Shown in pieces: positions 1 to 11,423 of a stretch of 64,000 nucleotides of DNA; within the stretch, counting starts at the first letter, position 1; every line of letters begins with the position of its first letter. The position numbers and the translations under genes are program-made. The notes under the pieces are model-generated. The model saw only the letters and a program-made list of their open reading frames with translations, was not told where the DNA came from and made no database searches. The stretch is from Pisaster brevispinus. Its lineage: Eukaryota > Echinodermata > Asteroidea > Forcipulatida > Asteriidae. The stretch lies in contig JAMKCF010000008.1 in NCBI GenBank assembly GCA_023634235.1, forward strand, positions 10,248,176-10,312,175, in the 5' to 3' direction.

Positions 1-1262
1 CTTATGTTACTTCAGGCTATAGCATTAAGTTTGCCACTCAGATTCTACAAGCATTCATTTGTAATTTTAACAATAACATCCTGATTGAGCGTGCACATTT
101 TCTGCAGTGCCTGTAACCAGTGTGTCGTTTAACAGCCGTTGATTTACATCCACAACGCATCGGCAGCAAACCCAAAGCCCATACTTCAATGCAGAGCTTT
201 TGTCGATTTAAAATGTTTATTGGAGGTGTTGTTGATGCAGGACGGTACTGTTTGTGTTGACAGTGTGTTGACGGTGTGTTAACAGTATTAAGTAGGACCC
301 CCAGTTACTGGGTCTAGGGTAAAAATTAAATAACGCACCATCCACACACCATCCATTGGCATTGTTTTTTCACTTTTTTGCAAAAAAATTCAATGTTTGG
401 GTTGGGGGTTACATTCATTATGTACATTCATTTATGTACATATAAAGGTATAATGCTTGTTAATTTTGAGTATATTTGATGCGTAGTCTTGAGTTGTCTG
501 CTAATTTATTGTAGGAGCAGTCTTACTCTTTGACTTGGAAGTTGGGGAGGGTTACGATTACGGATTATCGCAACTTTTTTTTTAACTTGAGCTAACTTCG
601 TGTCGTCTTTGGCATACAAAACAGCACAACAAATCATGAAATAACGTTATTTCTCTATTATTAGCAAACCTAAGATGAGACTAAAATCCTAACGCAATTA
701 AATGGTGAACCTGGTTTAACAATAACAAAACACACACCTTGTCTCCCACCGGCAAAATGTCGAAAAGCTGTTGAGACTCTCTGCAGCATGAACGCCATGT
801 TTACAAAACTACATGTACATGTACTTTTTTATGGGTGTAATGCCCGGCCAGCCCCCTGCCTGCCTGTAGTCGAGTCGTGTCGCGGAATCGGCGGACGCGG
901 TGGAAACAGCAGGTCAACTCGTACCCAGCTCAACGCGTACCCAATTCAGCTCGTACCCCAAAGTCAGTACCCAAGTCATCGCAAACCCGGGTCAACTCGT
1001 ATCCTGGTTAACTCGTACCCATTGATCTGCATTAATATTAATAATATATTAATGGAGATCAATGCTCGTACTTTCTAACTGAAATCTGATCCTAGTGGAG
1101 ACCCAGGTGTTTTTAAACTAAAAGATGAGAGAACATATTATAATCTTGAATTTTTACATGTCAAGTTTGCTTTGGTTTAATGTTGAATGTTTTTTTAGCA
1201 AACTAAAGCCTTATTATTGATTTTATGGGCAGAAGGTTTAACGAAGGAGTAAAGATGGTTAC
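1..1262. other. Gene-free flank
   Basis: No reading frame here has family resemblance, codon bias or splice structure. The stretch is AT-rich with short homopolymers. Its only organised part is the short repeat cluster at 912-1020, listed separately. Confidence 0.5.
912..1020 (+). repeat. TCAACTCGTACCC short-repeat cluster
   Basis: About seven degenerate copies of a 13-16 bp motif of the form (G)TCAACTCGTACCC follow each other. The wording closely resembles the TCAACTCGGTCCC motif of the arrays at 16549-17640 and, in reverse, at 19010-19155, which suggests a shared repeat family or a solo end of such an element. No partner cluster in the opposite orientation is visible nearby. Confidence 0.5.
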
Positions 1263-1762
1263 TTCAGCAAATCGGTACACACTGACGTCGGCCCGACGTA
1301 AGTTTTGGTCGGCATTTGTTTGGCAGAGTCGGCATGTACAGTACATGTAGTCAGTCGCAGCTGGTGTAAACTAGTCAATTGGCCGTCTGACCAATGTCTT
1401 AAAGTTACCGTTGCCTTATGGTTGTCTGGCAGGTTGGTCTTTGGGCAGCCGTCATTATTAGTGAGTTCGGGCAAGGGCTCTAAAATGAGTTTATCCCGAC
1501 GTTGGGCTCTGAACGTCTTGCCGACGGAGGCTATGCAGAATTATGGTACCCGCCAATGCCTAAAAGTCAGACGGACAATATCGTTAATTTAATTCCCGCT
1601 GACGCCATTTTTATTGAATTCCTACCGATATTTCTTTTTACACAAAACAACCAACGTGTCCAATGAACTCCGTAGGGCCGTGGTTCATAAGTATTATGAT
1701 ATACCGTCTTTGCCGACGCTGGGCTTAACTTCTTGCCTACACTTAGGTTTAGGGGTTATGTT

Positions 1763-1988
1763 AGTGTTCGTAGGTTTTGAACGTACGTCGGTCGGTTGAC
1801 TACGTCAGCGAGCCAATGAACAGCTCTCCTAGCATAGCTCCACCCAAAATTTCCATGCACGACGGTCGTTGAATACGGTGCCTTTATTGTGAGCATTAGC
1901 AGGGTGAATATTCATGACTCAGCCTCACTGATGACGAAACACCTGGCTTGCTTTACCGCGTTATTCAAAGGCGAATCAATAGACGGTG
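1763..1988 (+). repeat. Long inverted repeat, left copy
   Basis: The reverse complement of this segment matches 9829-10036 almost base for base. Shared blocks include the segment around GGTGTTTCGTCATCAGTGAG and the one around GAGCTATGCTAGGAGAGCTG. The pair brackets the LINE, the 21-bp array and the transposase, and is best read as the inner part of the terminal inverted repeats of the enclosing element. Confidence 0.85.
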
Positions 1989-2751
1989 TGCATGTGACAT
2001 ACCAAATGATACAAAGAGTCGTACAAAAGGCAGCGTGACCGAAGACAGTCCTACACAAGTCTATGAGACATAACATCAGGCTTTTCGTGGTCACATCTTG
2101 TGAGATGCATTGGAGTAGATCCGTGTTGTAAAATGGGGGGGGGGGGGTGCTTGTAAATGTTGGTACATGTACATTACTAATGTTAGAATTTTGACTCTGA
2201 TGTATTTTAAGAAGTATTTTTTTTTAGAATAACGACACATGTTTGTCCATTCTCAGCATTTCTGAGGTGTCTGTTGAGCAAGTATGGTTTGAAATGTAGG
2301 TGGGTTTTTTCCCCTTGACTTACACGCTCTTTATTGAAACAAATTTGTGGTTTGAAATAATTTGAGAAGCTCGCAAACACGTACCATGAACTATTTAATG
2401 ACGTAAAGGACCTTTCTAGGTTGGCAAATTATTAATAACAACACCTTTATTTGTTTTCACTATGGCAAAAAAAAAAGATTACTCCTTGGATGGGGGCTGT
2501 TCCCCTTCCCGAAAAGTGTGGAGGAAAGACATCTTCCTAATCACCCCCCCCCCAATTACGCCCGTTTTGAGGTGAGAAAATAATTGTACAGCCGCGGAAT
2601 CATCACTTGATCAAACATGCCTGCAAATACTAACTTAATGTCTTAATATAAACAATGCCCAGTGCAGCGAATTTGACAGTAATACAATTATGTGATCTTC
2701 GTTAACATCAGTTGATCAGTTGTTTCGTATTTAAATTAACTCTACGTCTGT

Positions 2752-2915
2752 CTCGACCGTCGAAATAACGGAGGTTTGAAAATATGTTTTATAGTCCAGA
2801 CCGTCGGTTTAACAGGGGTGAAAAGATGTTTTATAGTCTCATCCATCGGATTAACAGGGGTTTGAAAAGATGTTTTATAGTCTCGACGGTCGGATTTACA
2901 GAGATTTGTAAAGAT
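2752..2915 (+). repeat. ~55-bp minisatellite, about 3 copies
   Basis: Three degenerate copies repeat the block GATGTTTTATAGTCTC followed by a CGTCGG/CATCGG motif and an ACAGGGGTTTGAAA-type segment. Confidence 0.7.
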
Positions 2916-3146
2916 CCCATGTCTGAATTCAACATTCCACTATTGTTCTTGTAAATCAGCCTCCCCCTCCCGGCGTTCGACCCTAGGATCGCACCCCAAA
3001 AGGGTCTGTAATAAAGTAAATTCTAAGCAATTTTTCCTCATTTAGTGAGATGGATATCTTGCGCCATTGACGTTGGATCCCATAACAGTCAAAATGTCAA
3101 CAACACCGTCTTTTGTGACTTTTTTCAAATCTATATTCCAGAATGA

Positions 3147-3664
3147 TTGACAATTTGTATATGCATTTTCAACAACATTCATTTGTCATCAATGTGTAGA
3201 CTTGTTGGGCAGAGAGCAAGGGACATGCGACACGCAGCTATGGGCAATCCATTGGAGAGGAGGCTGCGACATATGAATGCTGCACCAGCCGCACCAGCAC
3301 ACCATCAACCCTTCCCACCAGCCGCACCAGCACAGCATCAACCCTTCCCACCAGCCGCAAGACCACTCCTTCAACCCTTCCTGCCTGCCGCACATCTACA
3401 GCCTGCACCTCACCTACCACCTTATGATGCTCTAGATCAAAGGGATGTCCCAGTCGGAAGAAATATTCCACTTCCACAGGCAGAGGCAGGCCGGCAGCCT
3501 CTTCATGTTATCATCAGAGAAAGCCATCTAGCTTTTCACAATTATGTGACAAACACCCTGCCAGCATTGACCCAAAGCTTCCACAGGTCCATGGAAGTTT
3601 TCACTAATTACATGCTTCATCTCCAACAACCTCTACCACAACGACAGCCACATCCACCTGCACA
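3147..3664 (+). CDS. Pro/His-rich hypothetical protein, C-terminal part, broken by a LINE
   Basis: This frame is not assigned to a family. It has repeated PAAPAHHQPFP-type segments (about residues 48-90) and then a helical-looking stretch (about 123-160). It reaches QRQPHPPA, where the LINE begins at 3665. The LINE's 3' side is followed by an array in the same reading phase encoding HQPHPPA (6353-6930) and then a stop (tga) just after the array. The unsplit gene would therefore have ended in a long His/Pro repeat. It lies opposite a PIF/Harbinger-type transposase; autonomous elements of that superfamily usually carry a second gene for a Myb/SANT-like DNA-binding partner, so this could be the tail of that partner. 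No Myb domain is visible here, and the true start may lie in an upstream exon. The function is inference only. Confidence 0.4.
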
Positions 3665-6352
3665 ATCCCTCAGCTGGTTCCACCATTGACTTGGTTCTTT
3701 TTAAAATCGCCCTGATAGATTCGCTTCCGTTTCCACTGCCCCCAGTCCAGTGGAAACCGATCATTTTGCAGTGCACTTTGCCTTTCGATCAAGCATACCG
3801 CCTCCTCGTCCAGCCATTCTTCGCTCTTTTCTGCAGTTTCACCGTGGGGACTTTGATCATCTTCGAATGTTGATTCATCTCATCCCTTGGTCAGCATTTA
3901 TGGACCCTAATGATATCAACTCATCTGCTGAAATCTTCACCGACCTACTCAACGCTGCCATATGTGACTCAATTCCCAAGACGTCAAGGCGATGGTCGAG
4001 ATTTCCTCCGTGGATCACACCAGAACTAAAAAAAATCATCAATAAGAAGCACAAATTATTCTCCCGCGCCCGTAGATCTGGACTGTTATGTGACTGGCAT
4101 TTGTATTGAAGGTTGTTCGTAACACTGTTAAAAAGCTCACTCAGAAAGCTTACTGGAAATTTGTTAATGATATGTTTTCTTCTAATGATAATAGACGTAG
4201 ATTCTGGTCTTTTGTTCGTAGTCAAAGACAATCACCCCCACCACCTGTATTCAACCACAATTAAATTAGGCTCACTCAACCTGATGCAATTTCAGCTGCA
4301 TTTAATGATTATTTTTCTTCCGTTTTTAGCCCTCATGGCTTTGTACCTGAGAATCCTCCACCATGTTCACTGCCCATTCCTCAATTATCTGAGCTATCGG
4401 TGTCATTTAGTAACATTTCATCCATTATTTGCAGTCTCCCTAGTAATAAATCTCCCGGCCCGACGGTATCCTTCCCAGGGTTCTAAGTAAGGTTGCTCAG
4501 CAGGTCTCCTGACCACTTTACCTGCTGTTCAATTCTTCGCTACGTCTGGGTAATATACCGATGTGTGGAGGCGTGCCAACATTACTCCTGTGTTCAAAAA
4601 GGGCGACAAGTCTTTTGTTAAAAATTATCGGCCAGTTGCGCTGACTTCGGTTTTATGCAAAGTTTTGGAAAAGGTTGTCTCTTCAGCCGTCATTGAGCAC
4701 ACGAGTAAATTTGGCTTGCTGAACATCAATCAACACGGTTTCACCAAAAGTAGAAGTTGTGTTACTCAACTTGTTAATATTTTGCATGAGAGGGCATCCA
4801 CCCTTGATCGCCCGCGCCCTCCTCGAATTGATGCTGTTTTCTTGGACCTTTCTAAGGCGTTTGACAGGATGCCACACGGCATTCTGCTTGAGAAACTGGC
4901 ACTAAAATTCAACATCCAGGGTGCTGTGTGGCAATGGATCAAATCGTTCTTGACTAACCGTCAGCAGCGTGTCATTTTTCAGGGTAGCTCTTGCTCTTGG
5001 GTGGATGTCTCATCTGGTGTTCCACAGGGAAGTGTTCTAGGCCCCATTTTGTTCAATTTGTTCGTTAATGATATTCCTGATAGTGTTCATTTGCATTCCA
5101 GATGTGTTCTTTTTGCAGACGATGCTCTTCTTTTTCGAGTAATCAGTTCTGATTCAGACGAGTATCAGCTGCAGACAGATACTAACAGCCTTGCTAACTG
5201 GTCTTTTCGTAACAATATGTTTTTTAATCCAGCCAAAACCAATGTTATGCATGTTACCCGTAGCCGAAACCTCCATCCTCCTATTTACACTATGGACAAC
5301 GTCCCCCTAGGTTCCACCTCCTTAATCCAGTATTTGGGTATTACCATCAGCTCTAATCTCACTTGGAATTCTCATACTAATGCTATTGTTTCTCGTGCCA
5401 ATCGTTTGTTAGGTTTTATTCGTGCTGTTGCTGGAGGTGCTTCAAAGCCTTTTTTTTACCTTGTATAAATCTCTGGTCCTTCCTATCCTCGAATATGGCA
5501 TCCCCTGCTGGGTGGGGCGCGCACACTCTCTCCCAACAACAGCAAATTGAACGTGTGCAGCGTACTGCTACCCGCATCGCCCTAAAACAACGGCGCGGTC
5601 AGATGTCTTACGAGGATAGACTGGGCCTGCTGAACTGGTTGTCACTTTCATCAAGAAGAGATTTCTTGTTGTGTTCATTCATATTTAAGTGCTTGCATGG
5701 ATTGTGTAAATGCGAAGCCATCACGGATGATGTTTTTATCAACCCCCGTCTTCCAGAATCCCTCACATTTCGTCATCTGCCTGCTCGTACTCAAGCTTTT
5801 TTTCACTCCCCCTCTCGCAGTTTTCCCAGACTTTGGAACACTTTTTCACCAGCTATCAGGGACTCCGCCGTAATAAACCCTTTACCCCATTTCTGCGAGA
5901 CCTCAAACTGTCCTTCCATTCATGATAGTTGTTTTTTATTACAGTGCTTCTTTGCCTTTTTGGTCATGCGTTCCGGGCCTGTGTATTGTTCTTTGTAGTT
6001 TTGTAATGGTGTGCTTTGTATAATCGCGTCCTATCACTGTCTTTTGTTATGTGCGGGGCTGCATACCTGCGGGTAATAGTAATTCATTTAACTTTTGCTG
6101 CCCCTGACCCACATAGCTGTTGCAGTTTTTCTTGTTGTTTATTTCATTCGTCCATAGTTTGTTTGTGTTTATTATTGTATTGGCCCTTTTAAGATGTTTA
6201 GATTCTGTGTTTTTCTGTTCATTTTGTATTATTTGTGTACATTTTGTTTGTTTTCTTGCTCCTTTTATCACGTTTATTTTTGTGTTCATTTGTTTATTAT
6301 TGTACATTTTGCGTTGTTTTGGTCGAATAAATAATAATAATAATAATAACAT
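3665..6352 (+). mobile_element. 5'-truncated non-LTR retrotransposon (LINE)
   Basis: The insertion starts inside an endonuclease domain (STIDLVL, then SPVETDHFAVHF, the region of the catalytic SDH motif). It continues through a reverse transcriptase and ends in a short 3' UTR with an (AAT)n tail at about 6326-6350. The flanks share CAGCCACATCCACCTGCACA (3645-3664 and 6353-6372), a good 20-bp target-site duplication, although the right copy is also the first unit of a tandem array. Protein order and wording fit the CR1/Jockey group. Frameshifts and stops make it inactive. Confidence 0.85.
3685..5998 (+). pseudogene. LINE endonuclease/reverse transcriptase, frameshifted
   Basis: The fragments, in order, are: endonuclease end (about 3685-3860); linker with a PWITPELKK motif (about 3860-4110), the usual region between endonuclease and RT; an RT entry block with NKSPGPDG-like wording (about 4440-4480); then an open frame at 4563-5468 with PVFKKGDKS, NYRPVALTS, the AFDRMPH block, GVPQGSVLGPILF and the catalytic FADD box near 5116. 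A further frame (5495-5998) carries the post-RT region with RVQRTATRIAL. At least three frame changes (near 4110, 4500 and 5460) break it. In an intact element this protein would nick target DNA and copy the element RNA by target-primed reverse transcription. Confidence 0.9.
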
Positions 6353-6930
6353 CAGCCACATCCACCTGCACATCAGCCACATCTACCTGCACATCAGCCA
6401 CATCCACCTGCACATCAGCCACATCCACCTGCACATCCGCCACATCCACCTCCACATCCGCCACATCCACCTCCACATCCGCCACATCCACCTGCACATC
6501 AGCCACATCCACCTGCACATCAGCCACATCCACCTGCACATCCGCCACATCCACCTGCACATCCGCCACATCCACCTCCACATCCGCCACATCCACCTGC
6601 ACATCAGCCACATCCACCTGCACATCAGCCACATCCACCTGCACATCAGCCACATCCACCTGCACATCAGCCACATCTACCTGCACATCAGCCACATCTA
6701 CCTGCACATCAGCCACATCCACCTGCACATCAGCCACATCCACCTGCACATCCGCCACATCCACCTGCACATCAGCCACATCCACCTGCACATCAGCCAC
6801 ATCTACCTGCACATCAGCCACATCTACCTGCACATCAGCCACATCCACCTGCACATCAGCCACATCCACCTGCACATCAGCCACATCCACCTGCACATCC
6901 GCCACATCCACCTGCACATCAGCCACATCG
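6353..6930 (+). repeat. 21-bp tandem array, about 27 copies, coding phase HQPHPPA
   Basis: Units of CATCAGCCACATCCACCTGC plus one base repeat with few substitutions (CAG/CCG, CCT/TCT and CTG/CTC variants). The period is exactly seven codons. The phase continuing from the split frame at 3147-3664 reads His-Gln-Pro-His-Pro-Pro-Ala and stops at a tga soon after the array. The other five frames are open too, so long open frames across it are not evidence of genes. Only one unit lies left of the LINE; all others are right of its tail. Confidence 0.95.
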
Positions 6931-7482
6931 ACACTCACCACCGTGATAGCCGCAACCACATCGGGGACTGGCAGGATCATCTGTCGCCCCATTTCATTAG
7001 GAACGTGTGTAAAAGTTTTACATCTCAAACTTAAGAGAGTACTTGAAAGTTAAAGTTGACGAAAATGACTTCTATCTGGGGCATTTTCGTCACACTGGAT
7101 AAAAAAGTTTGTTTTAAAGGGTAGACGTTCTGGCCCGTCAAATTAAGAGAATTACAGCTGCAACAGCTACAAATGCATGTACAAGGTGAACAGGAGATGG
7201 GTGAGGGGACTGAACTGCTTCTGCTATCACCGTTTGTAAATAGCATAATGAACATTAAAGAGATTTTCATTTATGTAACCTTCTTATGCTGCACTGGAAA
7301 AAAATTCAGAGAAAACGGTCAAATGCATGTATTATCATTGTTTATCTATTGCCAAACAAATGTAGACCCTATACACTCATATTGGGGACATTAACAATTT
7401 GGACACATAACTTTTAAACAATTTCACATCTCACGTTCAACAAAAAAATAATCTTAAACACTGAAGATATAAAGTGGTGCAG

Positions 7483-9361
7483 TTAATTTAATTCATCTGT
7501 AAGCTTGATATGTCGTTGAGCTAAGCAAGCACATGTTTCAGCTACCACAGGCATCATCCATCGAGGGTGACGGTAAACCTCCTTCACAGCTCTGTAGGTC
7601 TTGAAATAACTCATTACATGCTCCACGTAAATACGGCATCTTGAAAACTCTGTATTGTAGATCTGTTTTGCTATGCGATCTTCCGCTAGACGTTCCCGAC
7701 GAATCTGGTCCGAGCGAAATTTGGTCATGACCGGGTACCGGTTAGCATAACCATTGTCATCCATGAGAAATGTTTCTTCTGGAAAATTGAGATGTTGTCC
7801 TGGTTCAATGGGCGGCAGATGAGCGAACTGGCCAGCGTCATTCAGATGTCCCAAAAACCCACTTTGTACAAAGCGTATGTTTTTGCGGTTATCAATTATG
7901 ACCTATAACAAAGAAAAACAACAGTTTATTTTGGGTTAAGCAAAGTACAGACACATTTTAAACGTATGAGATTTTATTTTCGGCGGTGACCATTATTGTG
8001 TAAGCCCATTCAAATAATGGCACTTAATCAGTAAAATTTTATGTATGACTACTCATTGAAGGTCAATGAGTCAACTATTCTGAAAACCTACAAGACTATT
8101 TTTCTCTTCCAGCCTCGGTTTGGTCTACAAGAGTGATTTGCACGGTACATACAAATAACTAACCAAGGGAATAACTTATGTGCACGCGCAAATAGCGCAC
8201 CCGTGAGGAAGAACAATAGATTGGGTGAGGTTTCAGTGTTCATTTCTTCACAATACCATTAAGCAATGCCGCTTATACAGCCCGCAAGGGGGTGTCTTTG
8301 TAAGGCAACCTGGGCAACTAGTTGATTTAATTACCTTTGTTCTTGATTGCATTGTTATTATTTGGGGGTAAGTTGAAAATATCTTTACCACCAAAAAAGA
8401 AGGTTTTCCCAACAATAGTATAAGCCGAAACAAAGTATGTAAAATGACTTCCACATATGTTCCTTAAAAAAATCTAAAATCATGAATTTGAGTTTGGAAC
8501 TTATATTTGCAATATTTAATATCACACGTTGAAACGGATTTTGCTGTTACCTTCGGCACTAATTCTTACACTTAAGAAACCATAATAATTATAGTTATTG
8601 TCGTAGTTATCGTTAAGCATGTTTAATCATGTCACTATATTAGTATTTGTATTACCTGTGTGCTCATGCAGTGATAGCGGGAGTACCCGCTGTAGAATTC
8701 ATGCTGATCTTGAGATGGTCGTTGTATTTCATGCAGAGTTCCATCAATGGTACCCACTGCATTGGGAAACATTTCCCATCCGCCTCGTCTTTGAAGCCAT
8801 TCTTCCTGCGTTGGCCAATAAATCTGGGACTTGAAATACATCCAAAGTAGGGGTAGGATGGCGTGTATGTATGTTGATACTGCTCCCGGATTCATGTTGA
8901 ACATCGTCGACAGCACATCAAACGTCGGATACTGTCGGAGCCATATCAACGCCATGAGGATTCTGTTGTTGGTGTCATGAAGGTGTCGTTGTCCTGCTCG
9001 TTGGTTTGTCAAGAAGGGATGCAAGTCATGAAAATTCTGAGAAATGACTCAGGTGTTTCTCCCGTCATCCTGAAGAACCTTGGGGTGTCCAGTGCCAATT
9101 CGGTGGACACGTCTCTTGGTGGCATACGGTTGTTTCCTTGAAAGCTATAGGGAAAAGGAGGTATTGAAGCCTGTGCCGCGGTGCAGGTAGTGCAAAGATC
9201 CCGGACGACAACAATGCATGGAAAAATGTTGCCAAAGACTCCCACATCAAACCAATCTCTTCTTCCAAACAAAAATCGTATGTTGGCACACTTAGCAATG
9301 TCAAAAAACTGTAACAATTGTTGAAAAACAACGAAGCCACTGCAACACTTACTGGATCCAT
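7483..9361 (-). pseudogene. PIF/Harbinger-type DDE transposase (DDE_Tnp_4 / HARBI1-like), decayed
   Basis: Transcribed right to left. A start at 9361 (MDPVSVAV) gives an N-terminal region. A second frame (9009-9140) carries the FRMTGETPESFLRIF helix typical of the region before the catalytic core. A third (8656-9024) holds VGTIDGTLHEIQRP and FYSGYSRYHC, with the first catalytic Asp in the IDGT box. A GT donor at 8655 and an AG acceptor at 7904/7903 define an intron. Exon 7483-7902 supplies MDDNGYANRYPVMT (second Asp region) and RIYVEHVMSYFK (catalytic Glu). Frameshifts near 9140 and 9030 break the first exon, so it is probably inactive. The family normally cuts and pastes DNA with 3-bp target duplications. 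The superfamily call is firm; its being the motor of the surrounding 10-kb element is inference. Confidence 0.85.
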
Positions 9362-9412
9362 GGTAGCCCACAAAAGTGTAAACGTGGAATGTGTTCAGAA
9401 AAGAGAAAATTA

Positions 9413-9541
9413 GGCCGTGTCCGAAACGGCGACTTCGGCTACAGCTACAGCTAGATCAGCGAGTCTGCCAGTGTTGAAGAATAGGCAGACGCGGGCAATC
9501 TAGCCGTAGCTCTAGCCGAAGTCGCCGTTTCGGACACGGCC
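9413..9541. mobile_element. Foldback MITE, GGCCGTGTCCGAAACGGC ends
   Basis: A 129-bp element whose ends are inverted over about 35 bp, from GGCCGTGTCCGAAACGGCGA at the left to its mirror at 9508-9541. It has no coding capacity. It sits just upstream of the transposase start and may be mobilised by another source. Confidence 0.85.
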
Positions 9542-9571
9542 TTCAACGTTTCAACAATTGACCCTGTCGTA

Positions 9572-9814
9572 ACCAAAGATTATAGAGCGCCGAAGGTGCA
9601 AGATGGGAAATCTCTATCTAGTGTTGAAACGTGAAATACGCATAAGCGCCATTTAAGCAAACAAAATGTTTTGTTATACCATATGGTCGTTGTCTGCACT
9701 GATCTATTGTTGCATGAAAATAGAAACTTGTAGAAATGGCGTCCAGAGCACATTTCACATTTCATCCAGAGTTCCCCATTTTGCGCCATCGGCGCTCTAT
9801 GTATAATCTTTGGT
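9572..9814. mobile_element. MITE with ACCAAAGATTATA ends
   Basis: The left end (ACCAAAGATTATAGAGCGCC, 9572) is mirrored at 9780-9814 (GGCGCTCTATGTATAATCTT followed by TGGT). The 243-bp element is non-coding and lies 30 bp from the preceding MITE. Confidence 0.75.
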
Positions 9815-9828
9815 CACAACACACACAT

Positions 9829-10036
9829 GCCGTCTATTTATTCGCCTTTGAATAGCGCGGTTAAGCATGCCAGGTGTTTCGTCATCAGTGAGGCTGATGC
9901 ATGAATATTCACCCTGCTAATGCTCACAATAAAGGCACCGTATTCAACGACCGTCGTGCATGGAAATTTTGGGTGGAGCTATGCTAGGAGAGCTGTTCAT
10001 TGGCTCTGACGTAGTCAACCGACCGACGAACACTAA
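9829..10036 (-). repeat. Long inverted repeat, right copy
   Basis: Inverted partner of 1763-1988. Differences are limited to scattered substitutions and a few short indels. The divergence is low compared with the damaged transposase between the copies, which suggests fairly recent activity or gene conversion between the arms. Confidence 0.85.
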
Positions 10037-11200
10037 TCCGACAAGCCCGACAAGAGAAGGTCAACTTACGTCGGTAATTTATTTTACACCGACGCGTTGC
10101 GACGTTAAATTTAATGGTATCCCGCGGACGGTCCTTATTTATTGCACCAACCCGCATTTTAAAATTAACTCCGCATGACGTAGGCCTACTTTTGGGATAA
10201 TATAACTCGGACATAGCCTACCAGAGACAAACAAACCATGAATTTTATGTCACTGACGAAATATTATATTGTATTGGTTACCCGCCGACGGTAATTCTTA
10301 TTTACGCTAAACAACCAACTTGTAAACTTGTAAACTTCTGAGGGAAGTGTCGAAGTTTTGTCTTGGCAATAGGGGGCTGTGGACGTCCTGCCGACGTTCG
10401 TTTTGACATAATGTCACAACATAAGTATGCAAATGGTCATAATATGCAATTTGACCGAGGCAGGGCGTCAAAGCTGTTTTAGATAGGCCTATGGGCTAAT
10501 ATTGTGACAAATGTATGAAATCTGACAATGTTGTGTAATTTGTTGGGATATTTTTTGCTATAGGCCTAAGCTATCGAAGAAAACTGTAAATATTATTTTA
10601 GGTGCAATTTGTTTTTATTTATTTTGATTGCAATAATGTAATAATATAGAATAATTGATAATCAGTGTTACAACCATCAGTACCAATTCAGCAGAAGTTT
10701 AACTATACATTTAATAAGTACCTCGGAGAGTTTGTACATTCTGATTGATCGAAGACTGGTCACGTGGGTACGGTGCGTAATACGCAGTATTTTTAGGTAG
10801 TACAGTAGGTTGTTGACTATGCGTGTACAGTATGTGTATGTATAGTAGATTTAATTACACGTATAAGAGTAATGTAATGGTAATACCATAAGAGTGAGGA
10901 CCGTAGAACAAAGGAATACAAAAGGGACAATGCTGTCCTCACATTGGAATCCTTTGTACTTTTGTGTCCTCACATTTTTTCGTGCGCTTAATCTATGGAG
11001 AGTGTTAAGTTAGAGGGACAAAGGAAAGTCCTCACATAGATAGCAATATTGATGTATGTAGTTAATAGTAAATTTAAGTAACCATTAATGTTCTAATTAC
11101 ACACTAAATAATGCTAATTGAAATATTGATTACCGACATTGAGCCATCATCCTGCCAAGGTTGGATTATTGTTTTCAGTTCATTTGTTGAAAGTCTTAAT
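10037..11200. other. Gene-free subterminal DNA
   Basis: No coding signal. A block near 10270-10310 (ACGGTAATTC...AACAACCAACTTGT) resembles 1625-1660 in direct orientation, consistent with subterminal repeats of the enclosing element. The segment 10721-10768 recurs inverted at 16375-16421. Confidence 0.45.
10721..10768 (+). repeat. Dispersed repeat, inverted copy at 16375-16421
   Basis: The 48-bp segment centred on CGAAGACTGGTCACGTGGG matches the reverse complement of 16375-16421 at roughly nine of ten positions. Both are probably fragments of the same dispersed element. Confidence 0.6.
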
Positions 11201-11423
11201 TTGGTCGGGAAGACGTTGGCAGGGCATTTGGAAAAAGTCTGTTGACTAACGTGTTATTGACGACGGCACAACGGACCAATGTTGCACTGTCGGTACGCGG
11301 TCGGGCGGAAGTCCACACGACGGCCCTTGCCTTTGCAAGTGTCCCGAATACCGACACCAATCCAACGTCCGACACCAATCCAACGTCAATTGCCGGTCAA
11401 GACCCGACGTTGGGCTGACGTCA

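Larger units (their letters stand above)
1283..11423. mobile_element. Probable large DNA-transposon remnant (PIF/Harbinger-like cargo)
   Basis: The outer ends are inverted relatives: TGACGTCGGCCCGACGT at 1283 and, reversed, TGACGTCAGCCCAACGTCGG at 11423. Both subterminal zones (1283-1800 and 10000-11423) are littered with CCGACGTTGGGC-type motifs. Further in, 1763-1988 and 9829-10036 form a near-identical inverted repeat. Inside lie a Harbinger-type transposase relic on the - strand, a Pro/His-rich frame on the + strand, and later insertions (a LINE at 3665-6352, MITEs at 9413-9541 and 9572-9814). Without the LINE the element would be about 7.4 kb. I found no convincing target-site duplication, so the outer limits are tentative. 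Placing the transposase inside the element is inference from position. Confidence 0.45.

Noticed and set aside
6120..7034. Long open frames on both strands across the 21-bp array (HIHLHIS- and VDVADVQ-type repeats)
   Set aside because: A 21-bp period with no stop in the unit opens every frame. Only the phase continuing from 3147-3664 has a plausible coding link.
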